DNA of 64,000 bases from Ornithinimicrobium cryptoxanthini (lineage in GTDB: Bacteria; Actinomycetota; Actinomycetes; Actinomycetales; Dermatophilaceae), in NCBI RefSeq assembly GCF_023923205.1, contig NZ_CP099490.1, positions 3,596,001 through 3,660,000 of the forward strand, read 5' to 3'. The notes under the pieces are model-generated. The model saw only the letters and a list, made by a program, of their open reading frames with translations. It did no database searches and was not told the DNA's origin. Within the stretch, counting starts at the first letter, position 1. Each line of letters begins with the position of its first letter. Shown here in pieces: positions 52,988-62,394 of this stretch. Position numbers and translations under genes: made by a program.

Positions 52988-53293
52988 TCAGCCCTCGTCG
53001 GTCAGGACGGCCTCGACCCGATCGACCTTGGCGGCGAGCTGACCGGTGAAGCCTGGGCGGATGTCCGCCTTCAGGACCAGGCCCACGCGCGGGGACGTCT
53101 CGGCCACGACGTCCACCGCCTGTTTCACCACGGCCATGATTTCGTCCCACTCCCCCTCGATGTTGGTGAACATCGCGTTCGTCTCACAGGGGAGGCCTGA
53201 GTCTCGGATCACCTTGACGGCGCGGGCGACGGAGTCGCTGACTCCGCCCGTCTCGTCCCCGCCGGTCGGACTGATGCTGATGGCAACGATCAT
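52988..53293 (-). CDS. MTH1187/YkoF-like thiamine-binding protein
   Basis: A 101-residue protein. MIVAISISPTGGDETGGVSDSVARAV, ETNAMFTNIEGEWDEIMAVVKQAV and RVGLVLKADIRPG follow the MTH1187 (DUF77) beta-alpha-beta fold. Relatives bind thiamine or related compounds and associate with thiamine uptake. ATG 53293 is chosen because it starts the first strand; the open frame extends to 53563 without support. No thiamine transporter is adjacent. Confidence 0.87.
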   Translation of the reverse strand: MIVAISISPTGGDETGGVSDSVARAVKVIRDSGLPCETNAMFTNIEGEWDEIMAVVKQAVDVVAETSPRVGLVLKADIRPGFTGQLAAKVDRVEAVLTDEG

Positions 53294-53386
53294 GTCGCCA
53301 TGATGGCAGAGCGGGTTGCGGGGTTGGAACACAGCAGACTGGCGCACACCCGAACTATGAGGCGGTTTCAAGCTGCTGCCTGGAGA

Positions 53387-53418
53387 GAGAGCGCAGGCCG
53401 CATCCGTGAGGCGCTCTC
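53387..53418. terminator. Hairpin after the second HNH gene
   Basis: GAGAGCGC (53387-53394) pairs with GCGCTCTC (53411-53418), an 8-bp stem with a 16-base loop just past the HNH stop (53422). Confidence 0.5.
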
Positions 53419-53421
53419 GCG

Positions 53422-54909
53422 TCAAGCGATGGCGAGGGCTGTGTGGTCGATGGGTTTGGTGATGAACTCTTCGCCGTAGGGGCTGGTCCAGATGACGGTG
53501 CCGTCGGCGTGCAGGGCTGGTCGCCATCGGGTGCTGTGCTTGAGGCGGTGGTGGTGCTTGCACAGGCAGAGCAGGTTGGTCACGGTGGTCGGCCCGGCTG
53601 GCCAGGGGGTGATGTGGTCGATCTCGCAGCGTTCGGCCCGGCGGGCGCAGTTGGGGAAGCGGCAGGTGCCGTCGCGCAGGCGCACGTGTCTGGCGATCGC
53701 GGTGGTGGGCCGGTAGGTGGGGGCTGAGGTCTCGATCGTGGTGCCGGTCCTGGAGTCGACCAGCATCCGGGTGACTCGGGCACCGAGGGTGCCAGCCAGG
53801 GCCAGGGCCAGTGGGGCGGGGATGACTCCGATGCCGGGGATCTCGACACCGGTGCCGGTCGGGGTGTGCGGGGACAGGACCGCCCAGAGCTGCTCGAGCG
53901 TGCCTGGCTCCAGCTCACCGGTGGGCTCAGTCTCACCAGTGGGTTCTCCCTGGTCGCGGCCGTCTCCCTGGTCGCGGTCGTCTTCCTGGTCGGTGATGCC
54001 GAACGCGGCGCCCGTCCCGCTGGCCCCACCCGCGTCGGCCTGGGGGGTGATGGGGATGGCGATGGTGACGTGCGCCTCGATGGTCGCGTTGCCCAGGATC
54101 AGGTCGACCAGAGCATCAGCGCGGTGCTGGTCCAGGGTCTTGGTCGGGTCGTCGTTGAGCTTTTGGTGGGCCAGCGTATCGATCGCGGCCCAGGCCTTGG
54201 CGGAGTCCTCGGCCGGGAGCTGGGCATACCACTGGGTCAGCCCGGGCAGGTGCGAGGCGCGGGTGGACACGAACCGGTCCAGCTTGGCCCGGGCCGCCCG
54301 CTCACGCACCAGGTCGGGGTCGATCTTGGCCAGGGCGGTCCGGACCCGGTTGCGGGCTTTCATCGGGGTGTCACCGGTGATCTGGGGGTGGACCATCTGT
54401 TCCACGAGCGCACACACGTCGTGGTCGGCGTCGGCCAGCTCCTCAGCGATGCACTGGGCCCGGAACAGGTCCAGCTCTCCGGTCGCGAGCGCGGCCAGGG
54501 TCAGGGGCAGGTCCGCTGCCAGCTTCGCGGCCCGCACGACCTTGGTGCTGGCGGCGCCGTGGGACATGCCCAGCAGCGGGGCCAGGGTGTCTGAGGCGAA
54601 CTCGTCGACGAACCCGACACCGCGATCGACCTGCTCACAGCCGGTGGTGTCGTTCTCGACCAGGGTCAGCGCGGCGAACCGGGCGATCCACGCGGTCTGT
54701 GCCGCGTGCAGCGCGCCGAGGGCCTCCTGGGCGCCCTTGACCAGCTCGACCCGGTCCTGCGCACTGGCCCAGGGCCCGCCCGGGGCCAGCGCGCTGTCGA
54801 CCATCGCCTGACCCACCTGCGCGATCCCCGCCAACAGCTCAAGCGCCTCGCCCGGCGCCCCGGCCTGGGCGACACCGACGAGGTCGAGAACCTCCTGCTC
54901 CAACTCCAT
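53422..54909 (-). CDS. DUF222-HNH endonuclease domain protein (second copy)
   Basis: A 495-residue member of the 13E12 type. The DUF222 part covers about 20-260, a Gln/Asp/Glu-rich spacer with repeated RDQG and PTGE units lies near 300-330, and the HNH domain is CRFPNCARRAERCEIDHITPWPAGPTTVTNLLCLCKHHHRLKH at about 428-470, with a complete Cys/His zinc knuckle. It is much shorter than the first copy at 23417-25888 and has a better conserved HNH. Its start lies 12 bp before the stop of the MFS gene. No clear LexA box is seen upstream. Confidence 0.87.
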   Translation of the reverse strand: MELEQEVLDLVGVAQAGAPGEALELLAGIAQVGQAMVDSALAPGGPWASAQDRVELVKGAQEALGALHAAQTAWIARFAALTLVENDTTGCEQVDRGVGFVDEFASDTLAPLLGMSHGAASTKVVRAAKLAADLPLTLAALATGELDLFRAQCIAEELADADHDVCALVEQMVHPQITGDTPMKARNRVRTALAKIDPDLVRERAARAKLDRFVSTRASHLPGLTQWYAQLPAEDSAKAWAAIDTLAHQKLNDDPTKTLDQHRADALVDLILGNATIEAHVTIAIPITPQADAGGASGTGAAFGITDQEDDRDQGDGRDQGEPTGETEPTGELEPGTLEQLWAVLSPHTPTGTGVEIPGIGVIPAPLALALAGTLGARVTRMLVDSRTGTTIETSAPTYRPTTAIARHVRLRDGTCRFPNCARRAERCEIDHITPWPAGPTTVTNLLCLCKHHHRLKHSTRWRPALHADGTVIWTSPYGEEFITKPIDHTALAIA

Positions 54910-54921
54910 GGAACAAACGTA

Positions 54922-56214
54922 CTAGACACCACCGACAGTGCCCCCACCTTGTCCACAACCCCGCCCACCACCGCCCCGTCGGTGCAGCAGCAGTGAGGCG
55001 CCGAGGAACACGAGCCCGCCAAGAGACAGGGCCACGCCGACCCAGCTGGCGGCCTGATAGCCCCAGCCGGCCGCGATCACCAGGCCGCCGAGCCACGCGC
55101 CGAGCGCATTAGCCATGTTCAGGGCCGCGTGGTTGCTGGCCGCGCCGATCGTCTCGGCGTCGCCGGCCACCTGCATCAGACGCAGCTGCAGGACCACGAC
55201 CAACGACGAGGCCATGACCGACACCAGGAAGACGGTCAGCACGGCCGGCCAGGCCCACTGGGCGGTCAGGGTGAACAGTGCCAGGACGGCGCCGACGCCC
55301 ACGAGGCTGAGCACGAGGCCACGGAGCACCGACCAGTCCGCCAGCCACCCACCGACCAGGCTGCCGAGCGCGCCGCCGAGGCCGAAGGCGAGCAGGAACC
55401 ACGGCACCGCTGACTCCGCCAGACCGGTCACATCAGTCACCGTCGGGGCGATGTAGGAGTACATCGCAAACATCCCGCCGAAGCCCACGGCCCCCACGGC
55501 AAGAGTGAGCCAGAGCTGGGCGCTGCGCAGCGCTGCCAGCTCGCGACGGCCGCTGGCCTGCAGGTTCCCGGGCGTCACCGGCACCCAGAGGGCGACCAGG
55601 GCGATGGTCAGCACCGCGAGCCCGGCGACCAGCCAGTATGCCGAGCGCCAGCCGACCTCCTGGCCCAGCCAGGTGGCGGCCGGGACACCGATCATGTTGG
55701 CGATGGGGATGCCGAGCATCACCCGGCTGACCGCACGGCCGCGCTGGTGGGCAGGGGCGACGGACGCGACGATGAGCGCGGAGACGCCGAAGAAGGCACC
55801 GTGGGGCAGGCCGGCGAGGAAGCGGGCCAGGACCAGAGACTCATAGCTCGCAGCAACGGAGCTGGCGATGTTGCCGACCGCAAAGACAGCCATGAGTGCC
55901 AGCGCCAGGCCCCGACGCGGCCACCGGGCGCCGAGGACGGCGACCAGAGGAGTGCCGACCACGACACCCACGGCATACGCCGAGATGGTGTGGCCTGCGG
56001 TCGGGATGGAGACGGCCAGGCCGCTCGCGATCTGCGGCAGCAGTCCCATGGTGACGAACTCGGTGGTGCCGATCGCGAACCCGCCGACGATCAGCGCGAG
56101 GGTGATCAGCCCCAGCGGTGTGCGAGGTGCCTCCACCGGGGCGGCACCCAGCGTGACCGGCGCCGAGCCGACCGAGGCCGAGCCGAGCGGCGCGGGTTGC
56201 TGGGCAGTCGTCAT
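54922..56214 (-). CDS. MFS exporter, DHA1/AraJ-like
   Basis: A 430-residue transporter with 12 helices. GGFAIGTTEFVTMGLLPQIA at about 44-63, GARWPRRGLALALMAVF and LARFLAGLPHGAFFGVSALI are the AraJ/CmlR-type signatures. It probably exports a drug, sugar or amino acid; chloramphenicol-type substrates are typical but not proven. The C-terminus is Gly/Arg-rich. Transcribed on the same strand as the HNH gene, 12 bp ahead of it. Confidence 0.88.
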   Translation of the reverse strand: MTTAQQPAPLGSASVGSAPVTLGAAPVEAPRTPLGLITLALIVGGFAIGTTEFVTMGLLPQIASGLAVSIPTAGHTISAYAVGVVVGTPLVAVLGARWPRRGLALALMAVFAVGNIASSVAASYESLVLARFLAGLPHGAFFGVSALIVASVAPAHQRGRAVSRVMLGIPIANMIGVPAATWLGQEVGWRSAYWLVAGLAVLTIALVALWVPVTPGNLQASGRRELAALRSAQLWLTLAVGAVGFGGMFAMYSYIAPTVTDVTGLAESAVPWFLLAFGLGGALGSLVGGWLADWSVLRGLVLSLVGVGAVLALFTLTAQWAWPAVLTVFLVSVMASSLVVVLQLRLMQVAGDAETIGAASNHAALNMANALGAWLGGLVIAAGWGYQAASWVGVALSLGGLVFLGASLLLHRRGGGGRGCGQGGGTVGGV

Positions 56215-56336
56215 ACGAGCGGCTCCGGGGTCTGCGAGAAGTGGGCGGGCGCAGACCTCCGTGTCCGACCAGACGTTCCAAGGATCAGGCTCGGCGCGCT
56301 ATTCCGACGCCCCGGTGCAGCGAACCGCCGCGTGCG

Positions 56337-56858
<522 letters not shown>

Positions 56859-56892
56859 GTCACCCAGTGTGCCCGCCGTTGGTGATGTGTCT

Positions 56893-56908
56893 ATGAGGAC
56901 CAGATGAG
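56893..56908 (-). promoter_or_regulatory. Candidate response-regulator direct repeat
   Basis: ATGAG at 56893-56897 and again at 56904-56908, 11 bp apart, sit 35 to 50 bp upstream of the Asp-run gene. The same spacing is seen at 1733-1748. An overlapping stem CAGATGA/TCATCTG (56901-56907 and 56916-56922) may terminate the regulator gene. Assignment is inferred. Confidence 0.35.
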
Positions 56909-56957
56909 AGCTTTTTCATCTGCGGGCTGGAGCAGGCACTGGCTGCCGGCGCACCAC

Positions 56958-57629
56958 TCACCCACTGCCCTCCGTGAGGCGGTAGCCGACGCCGCGCACG
57001 GTGTCGAACCGCTCGCTGCCCAGCTTGTTGCGCAGATAGCGGATATAGACGTCGACGACGTTGGAGGCACCGTCGAAGTCATAACCCCACACTCGTGAGA
57101 GGAGCTGCTCACGGGAGAGCACCTGACCGGGGTGCTCCAGGAACTCGCGCACCATCGAGAACTCCCGGGGGGACAGGTCGACCTCCTTGGACCCGACCGT
57201 CGCGATACGGGTCGTCAGGTCCAGGGACAGGTCGCCGTGCCTGAGCACGGTCGACTCGGAGCCGCCGGCCCGCGGACGCAGCCGAGTGCGCACCCGGGCG
57301 AGCAGCTCCTCGAACTTGAACGGCTTGGTCAGGTAGTCGTCGGCCCCTCCCTCCAGACCCGCGACCGTGTCGGTCACCGCATCGCGCGCCGTGACCATGA
57401 TGATCGGGATGTCGTGCTCCAGAGTGCGCAGGACACGCAGCACCGTGAAGCCGTCCATCTTGGGCATCCCCACGTCGAGCACCATCAGGTCGTAGTCGCC
57501 ACTGGAGGCGTGCTCCAGCGCGCTGACCCCGTCCCCCACGACGTGGGTCTGGTAGCCGGCCGCCTTGAGCCCCTTGGCGACGAACTGCGCAATGCGCTCC
57601 TCGTCCTCGGCAATCAGGATTTTCGACAT
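56958..57629 (-). CDS. OmpR/PhoB-family response regulator
   Basis: A 223-residue regulator. The receiver domain has acidic Glu8-Asp9-Glu10, phosphoacceptor Asp52 (LMVLDVGMPKMDG) and Lys102 (LTKPFK). The winged-helix DNA-binding domain (about 130-223) ends DVYIRYLRNKLGSERFDTVRGVGYRL. It follows the histidine kinase gene by 10 bp. This type often controls cell-envelope genes in actinobacteria. The Asp-run gene downstream is a likely target. Confidence 0.93.
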   Translation of the reverse strand: MSKILIAEDEERIAQFVAKGLKAAGYQTHVVGDGVSALEHASSGDYDLMVLDVGMPKMDGFTVLRVLRTLEHDIPIIMVTARDAVTDTVAGLEGGADDYLTKPFKFEELLARVRTRLRPRAGGSESTVLRHGDLSLDLTTRIATVGSKEVDLSPREFSMVREFLEHPGQVLSREQLLSRVWGYDFDGASNVVDVYIRYLRNKLGSERFDTVRGVGYRLTEGSG

Positions 57630-57639
57630 GGGTCAAGCA

Positions 57640-59160
57640 TCACATCACTGCTGGGACCCAGAGCCGGAAGGTGCTGCCGACACCTGCCTGGGAGTCGACG
57701 GTGACCGTCCCACGGTGCGCCTGCGCGATGGCCATCACGATCGTCAGCCCCAGGCCGGAGCCCTCAACGCGGCGGTGCTGGTCGGCGCGACCAAACCGGT
57801 CAAAGATGCGTCCGATCTCCTCAGGTGGGATGCCCGAACCACGGTCCTGGACCGACAGGACGAGGTATGTCGGCGCCGCCGGTTGCAGTTCCTCCATCAC
57901 CTCTGCAGAGGGTGGAGACCAGTCCAGACGCACGTCGATCACGCTCCCCGGCGGGGAAAACTTGGCCGCGTTGGCCGCCAGCTGGAGCACGGCCTGCTGC
58001 AGTCGCTGACGGTCGCCCAGGATCGAGCCGTGTGCCGTGACCAGGGTGTTCCACCGGCGGTCTGCCAGCAGGTGCACCCGGTCTCGGATCTCGTGACCGA
58101 GGGTGAGCACATCGACCGACGCGAACTCCACAAAACCGGGGCGCTGCGAACGAGCCAGCATCAGCAGGTCGTCGACCAGCCGCTTCATGCGGTCCAGCTC
58201 CTCGAGCACCAGGGTGCGGGTCGAGTCGACGTCCTCGGCGTCTCCGACCTCCATCAGCTCAAGGTTGCCCCGGATGATGGTCAGCGGCGTGCGCAGCTCG
58301 TGGGCGGCATCGTCGAGGAACTGTCGCTGGTCGGCGACGCCCGCCTCCAGGCGGTCCAGCATCTGGTTGAAGTTCTCGGCCAGCTGGGCCACGTCGTTGT
58401 CTGCCGCCCGGATGGCGACCCGGCCCGTCAGGTCATCGGTGTTGATGGTGGCTGTTGCGCGGGAGAGCTCATCAAGAGGACGCAGCAGCCGCCCGGCCAC
58501 GAGGTAGCCGGTGAGTCCCGTCAGGATCATGGTGCCCAGCGCGACCAGCGCATAGGTGCCCATCTGGTTCCAGATGATGCGGCGCTGAGCGCCGGCGTCG
58601 ATGGCCACCACGAAGGCGCCCTGTCGGGTGTCCTGGGGCACGGACACGGCTGCCACCACCATGCGCAACTGGCGGCCGTTCAGGTCGAAGTCGGTGATGA
58701 CTGCGCGGCCCGGCTCGTGGAGGCGGGCCACCTCTGCACGAATCTCTGGGACGTTGAGGTCGAAACTGAGCTCACCGCCGGGATAGAACGCGGTCTGCCC
58801 GTCGGTCATCGTGACCATCGACTCGTGCTCACCCGGCACCGAGGCCTGCAGGAAGGCAAGGAAGAGGTCGTCAAGGTCGGTGAACGGTCCCTCGCCCGGG
58901 GTCGGGCCACGCTGGGCCAGGTTGCGGAACTCCTCGACCTCCTGGAGCAGCTCGGTCTCGATCCGCTGGTTGAGCTGGTTGAACTGGACCGTGAAGGTCA
59001 CCGCGCCCGCGACCGTCAGACCGAGCGCCAGCATGGCGACCACCAGAGCGATCACCCGGAAGCGGACGGACCAGGCACGTCGCGCCCGGCGCGGTGTCGC
59101 GCTGGGCGTGGCGCCCTGCGGTGTCGCGCTGGGCGGTGGCGCGCTCTGCGGCATGCGCAC
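57640..59160 (-). CDS. Sensor histidine kinase
   Basis: A 506-residue membrane kinase. A Pro/Ala/Thr repeat N-terminus precedes the first helix (about 34-57), then an extracytoplasmic sensor domain up to about 188, the second helix (about 190-212), HAMP (about 212-265), HisKA with His287 in DDAAHELRTPLT and HATPase_c with NAAKFSPPG, DRGSGIPPEEIGRIFDRF and GSGLGLTIV. All catalytic parts are present. It should phosphorylate the regulator at 56958. Stimulus unknown; the sensor domain is not related to one that I can name. Confidence 0.94.
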   Translation of the reverse strand: MRMPQSAPPPSATPQGATPSATPRRARRAWSVRFRVIALVVAMLALGLTVAGAVTFTVQFNQLNQRIETELLQEVEEFRNLAQRGPTPGEGPFTDLDDLFLAFLQASVPGEHESMVTMTDGQTAFYPGGELSFDLNVPEIRAEVARLHEPGRAVITDFDLNGRQLRMVVAAVSVPQDTRQGAFVVAIDAGAQRRIIWNQMGTYALVALGTMILTGLTGYLVAGRLLRPLDELSRATATINTDDLTGRVAIRAADNDVAQLAENFNQMLDRLEAGVADQRQFLDDAAHELRTPLTIIRGNLELMEVGDAEDVDSTRTLVLEELDRMKRLVDDLLMLARSQRPGFVEFASVDVLTLGHEIRDRVHLLADRRWNTLVTAHGSILGDRQRLQQAVLQLAANAAKFSPPGSVIDVRLDWSPPSAEVMEELQPAAPTYLVLSVQDRGSGIPPEEIGRIFDRFGRADQHRRVEGSGLGLTIVMAIAQAHRGTVTVDSQAGVGSTFRLWVPAVM

Positions 59161-59244
59161 ACTGTAGGCGAGGGGCGGCGCCGATCCGGACCGAGCGGGT
59201 CCGGGCCAGCGCGGCCAGGCCGACCCCTACCGCGCTGCGAAGAG

Positions 59245-59445
59245 TCAGTCGCCGGTGGGTGGCACCCAGCAGAGGTCACCCTCGCAGACGACGGCGTCGG
59301 CCGCTCCGAGCAGCTGCAGCCCACCCGCCTCGGCCATCGGCACGCTCTCCTCGAGCTGCGCCGACGACGCGCTCACCTCGGCGTCGGAGAACGAAGCGCT
59401 CACCTCGCCCTCCGGCAGCGACGCACCGACCGTGCGCCTCGTCAT
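59245..59445 (-). CDS. Small protein coupled to FrnE-type oxidoreductase
   Basis: A 66-residue protein that ends with LLGAADAVVCEGDLCWVPPTGD. The C-terminal CxxxxC plus Trp resembles a small redox or metal motif also seen in short proteins that follow dsbA-like genes. The rest (SFSDAEVSASSAQLEE) is hydrophilic and Ser-rich. The ATG overlaps the stop of the FrnE gene (ATGA), so it is certainly translated from the same message if that message is made. Function unknown. Confidence 0.55.
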   Translation of the reverse strand: MTRRTVGASLPEGEVSASFSDAEVSASSAQLEESVPMAEAGGLQLLGAADAVVCEGDLCWVPPTGD

Positions 59446-60101
59446 ACCGCGTCCTGCTCGTCCCAGGCCTGGCCGAGCGCCTGGACGAAGGTGGTCGTCT
59501 CCTGCGCCCCCGAGACGCCGAACTTGCGGTCCAGGACGAAGAAGGGGACGCCACTGATGCCGTAGTTCCGGGCCTGGGCGATGTCGGCGCGCACGTCGGG
59601 CAGGAACTCCTCGGACTCCAGCGCGCTCAGCACCTCGTCGCGGTCCAGCCCGACCTCGGCGGCGAGGTCGGCCAGCTCCTCCGCGCGGCCGACGTGCCGG
59701 CCCTGCTCGAAGTAGGCCTTCAGCAGGCGTTCCTTGAGCTCGACCTGCAGGCCCTTGCCCTTGGCCAGGTGCAGCACCTGGTGGGCGCGCACCGTGTTGG
59801 TGTGCTGCATCGACTCGAAGTCATAGTCGAGGCCGACCGAGCTGGCGATCGAGGAGACCTGGGACAGCATCTGCTCGACCTGCTCAGCCGGCATCCCCTT
59901 GTGCGCGACCAGGAAGTCCACCTCGCTGCCCTCGAAGTCGACCGGGGTGTCCGGCGCCAGCTCGAAGGAGTGGTACTCCACCTCCACCTCGCGGCCGTCC
60001 GCGCTGAACTCCTCCACGGCTCGCTCAAACTTGCGCTTGCCGATGTAGCACCACGGGCAGGCGATGTCGGACCAGATGTCAACCTTCAGAGTCTTTGCCA
60101 C
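59442..60101 (-). CDS. DsbA-family oxidoreductase, FrnE-like
   Basis: A 219-residue thioredoxin-fold protein. The active site CPWC is at residues 15-18 (SDIACPWCYIGKRKFER), the helical insert has HQVLHLAKGKGLQVELKERLLKAYF, and GISGVPFFVLDRKFGVSGAQ holds the cis-Pro. No signal peptide, so it is cytoplasmic, as for FrnE and 2-hydroxychromene-2-carboxylate-isomerase-like relatives. Likely reduces or isomerises a disulfide or a quinone. GTG 60101 matches the family start; the frame continues upstream without support. Confidence 0.9.
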   Translation of the reverse strand: MAKTLKVDIWSDIACPWCYIGKRKFERAVEEFSADGREVEVEYHSFELAPDTPVDFEGSEVDFLVAHKGMPAEQVEQMLSQVSSIASSVGLDYDFESMQHTNTVRAHQVLHLAKGKGLQVELKERLLKAYFEQGRHVGRAEELADLAAEVGLDRDEVLSALESEEFLPDVRADIAQARNYGISGVPFFVLDRKFGVSGAQETTTFVQALGQAWDEQDAV

Positions 60102-60118
60102 ACCAGGGACAACAGGTG

Positions 60119-60143
60119 CACACCGGACAGGTATTCCGGTGTG
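60119..60143. terminator. Hairpin between the SDR and FrnE genes
   Basis: CACACCGGA (60119-60127) and TCCGGTGTG (60135-60143) form a perfect 9-bp stem with a 7-base loop, 18 bp before the FrnE gene on the minus strand. It may end transcription of the SDR gene or act as a leader structure. Confidence 0.5.
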
Positions 60144-60193
60144 TCCGACCAGGGCTGCCTGGCCTGGACCCGCCCGGGGTGCGGCCGCAGGGC

Positions 60194-61144
60194 CTAGGAC
60201 CGGCGCTGGTTGAACTGCTCGGCCGCACTGGAGCCCCACGTGGTCAGGGTGCCCACGACGCGCCGGCCACGCTCGGAGAGGCGCTGCATGGCCTGCCGGC
60301 CGAGGAGAATCGCGGACTCGTCGATCGATCCCGGTGCCTCGGGGAGCAGCCGGTTGCCCAGCCCCATGAGCCGCACCGTGGTAGCTGGCGCGATGCCGTG
60401 CACCCGCATGCCGACGTGCGCCAGTGCGCCGATCACCACGTGCGGCCGACCCGCGAGCACGCCACGGACGATCTTGCGGGCAGCCCGCTCGGCCGACACG
60501 GTGAGCAGCGGGAGAGAGGCCGCCGGGCCGAACCAGGCGTACTCATGCTCGTGCTCGCCCGTGAAGTGGGCCCGCTCGTGCGACCCGGTGCGCATCAGAC
60601 CCGGCACGATCGTGGTCGAGCTCACCCCGGTCCCGGCCAGGTCGGCGGCCAGCCCCTCGGCGAAGCCGACCGCGCCGAACTTGGCCACGCTGTAGGGCAA
60701 CAGGTGCGGCGGTGAGACCACGCCGCCGATCGACGTCACCGTGCCGATCCGTCCATGGCCCCGCTCCCGCATGCCGGGCACGACCGCCCGGGCGAACCGG
60801 ACCGGAGCCCACAACATGGTGTCGACCGCGTCGCGGAAGTGCTCCTCGGTCATCGCCTCCGCCGGACCCACCTGGATGATCCCCGCCACGGTGATCAGCA
60901 CCTCGATCGGCCCGTGCTCGCGCTCCACCCGGTCCACAAGGTCGGTGATCTGCTGCGGGTCACGCACGTCGCAGGTGAGCATCTGGGTCGGACCGTGGGG
61001 CGCCAGCAGCTCGGCGGCGCGGTCCAGGTCGGCCTGGGTGCGGGCACACCCCACGACGAGGAAGCCACGCTCCAGGAGCTCGCGCGCGACCAGCAGACCG
61101 AGCCCGCGCGAGGCACCGACGACGAGGGCTACCGGGGTCTCCAT
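60194..61144 (-). CDS. Short-chain dehydrogenase/reductase
   Basis: A 316-residue SDR with a C-terminal extension of about 70 residues. The cofactor motif GASRGLG is at 10-16 and the catalytic residues are Ser138, Tyr151 and Lys155 (YSVAKFG). The Arg in ASRG suggests NADP preference. ATG 61144 starts the first Rossmann strand; a longer frame to 61219 exists but overlaps the alcohol dehydrogenase gene. Substrate unknown. The divergent zinc alcohol dehydrogenase starts 65 bp away. Confidence 0.88.
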   Translation of the reverse strand: METPVALVVGASRGLGLLVARELLERGFLVVGCARTQADLDRAAELLAPHGPTQMLTCDVRDPQQITDLVDRVEREHGPIEVLITVAGIIQVGPAEAMTEEHFRDAVDTMLWAPVRFARAVVPGMRERGHGRIGTVTSIGGVVSPPHLLPYSVAKFGAVGFAEGLAADLAGTGVSSTTIVPGLMRTGSHERAHFTGEHEHEYAWFGPAASLPLLTVSAERAARKIVRGVLAGRPHVVIGALAHVGMRVHGIAPATTVRLMGLGNRLLPEAPGSIDESAILLGRQAMQRLSERGRRVVGTLTTWGSSAAEQFNQRRS

Positions 61145-61209
61145 GTCCTTGACGCTAGGACCCACCCTCCGAAAGTGCACCGCGAGAGCGCGGCCCCTAC
61201 CGTCGAAGG

Positions 61210-62394
61210 ATGAAGGCACTCACCTGGCAAGGACTCGGCGACGTTCGCATCGACGAGGTGGCCGACCCGGTCATCAAGGACCCCACCGACTGCATCGTGC
61301 GGGTGACCTCCACCGCGATCTGCGGATCCGACCTGCATCTCTACAACGTCCTGGCGCCCTATCTCCAGCCCGGCGACATCCTCGGGCATGAGTTCATGGG
61401 CATCGTCGAGGAGGTCGGGCCGGAGGTGGGCAACCTGCGGGCAGGCGACCGGGTGGTCGTGCCGTTCAACATCTCCTGCGGCCGGTGCTGGATGTGCTCG
61501 CGCGGGCTGTTCGCCCAGTGCGAGACCACCCAGGTGCGCGACCAGAACAAGGGTGCGGCGCTGTTCGGCTACACCTCGCTCTATGGGTCTGTCCCCGGCG
61601 GCCAGGCCGAGCTGGTCCGTGTGCCGCACGCCGACTTCGGGCCGGTGAAGCTGGAGCATGACCACGAGGATGAGCGCTATCTGTATCTCTCCGACATCCT
61701 CCCCACCGCCTGGCAGGGTGTGCAGTATGCCGACGTGCCGGAGGGCGGATCGCTGGCCGTGATCGGTCTGGGACCCGTGGGCCAGCTCGCGGTCCGGGCT
61801 GCTCGGCACCTGGGCATCGAGCAGGTGATCGGCGTGGACCTGGTCGACGAGCGACTCGCCCTCGCGCGGGAGCATGGCGCCACGACGGTGGACCGCCGTT
61901 CCGTCAAGGACGTGGGCGACGCGTTGCGGGAGCTGACGGACGGGCGCGGACCCGACTCGGTCCTGGAGGCCGTCGGCATGGAGGCGCACGGCAACCCGGT
62001 GGCCCACGGCATCATCGCCACGGCCGCTCGCGCACCGAAACCTTTGGCGCGCAAGACGATTGAGACAGTCGGCATTGACCGCCTCGATGCCCTGCACACC
62101 AGCATCGACGCCGTCCGCCGCGGCGGCACCGTGTCGATCTCCGGGGTCTATGGCGGCAGCGCCGACCCGATGCCGATGCTGACGCTGTTCGACAAGGGCG
62201 TGCAGATGCGGATGGGCCAGTGCCACGTGCGTCGCTGGACGCCCGAGCTGCACGACCTCGTGGCAGGCGCCGACGACGTGCTGGCTCTGGAGTCGTTGGC
62301 CACGCATCGGGGGCCCCTGTCCGAGGCACCCGATGCCTATCGGATGTTTCGCGAGAAGTCCGACGGGTGCATCAAGGTCATCTTGCAGCCATGA
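61210..62394 (+). CDS. Zinc-dependent alcohol dehydrogenase (MDR), formaldehyde-dehydrogenase-like
   Basis: A 394-residue medium-chain dehydrogenase. Catalytic zinc ligands are Cys38 (AICGSDLH), His60 and Glu61 (GHEFMG); the structural zinc is bound by Cys90, Cys93, Cys96 and Cys104. The coenzyme motif is IGLGPVGQLAV at about 185-195, with Asp in GVDLVDERL favouring NAD. The long version with an extended loop (PFNISCGRCWMCSRG, FGYTSLYGSVPGGQAELVRV) resembles glutathione-independent formaldehyde dehydrogenases. It may oxidise formaldehyde or other alcohols. The ATG at 61210 has AAGG adjacent, so the message may be leaderless. The end overlaps the convergent next gene by 17 bp. Confidence 0.91.
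   Translation: MKALTWQGLGDVRIDEVADPVIKDPTDCIVRVTSTAICGSDLHLYNVLAPYLQPGDILGHEFMGIVEEVGPEVGNLRAGDRVVVPFNISCGRCWMCSRGLFAQCETTQVRDQNKGAALFGYTSLYGSVPGGQAELVRVPHADFGPVKLEHDHEDERYLYLSDILPTAWQGVQYADVPEGGSLAVIGLGPVGQLAVRAARHLGIEQVIGVDLVDERLALAREHGATTVDRRSVKDVGDALRELTDGRGPDSVLEAVGMEAHGNPVAHGIIATAARAPKPLARKTIETVGIDRLDALHTSIDAVRRGGTVSISGVYGGSADPMPMLTLFDKGVQMRMGQCHVRRWTPELHDLVAGADDVLALESLATHRGPLSEAPDAYRMFREKSDGCIKVILQP

Noticed and set aside
53294..53563. N-terminal extension of the thiamine-binding gene
   Set aside because: The extra sequence overlaps the HNH gene region and is Pro/His/Arg-rich without homology; the ATG at 53293 starts the family fold.
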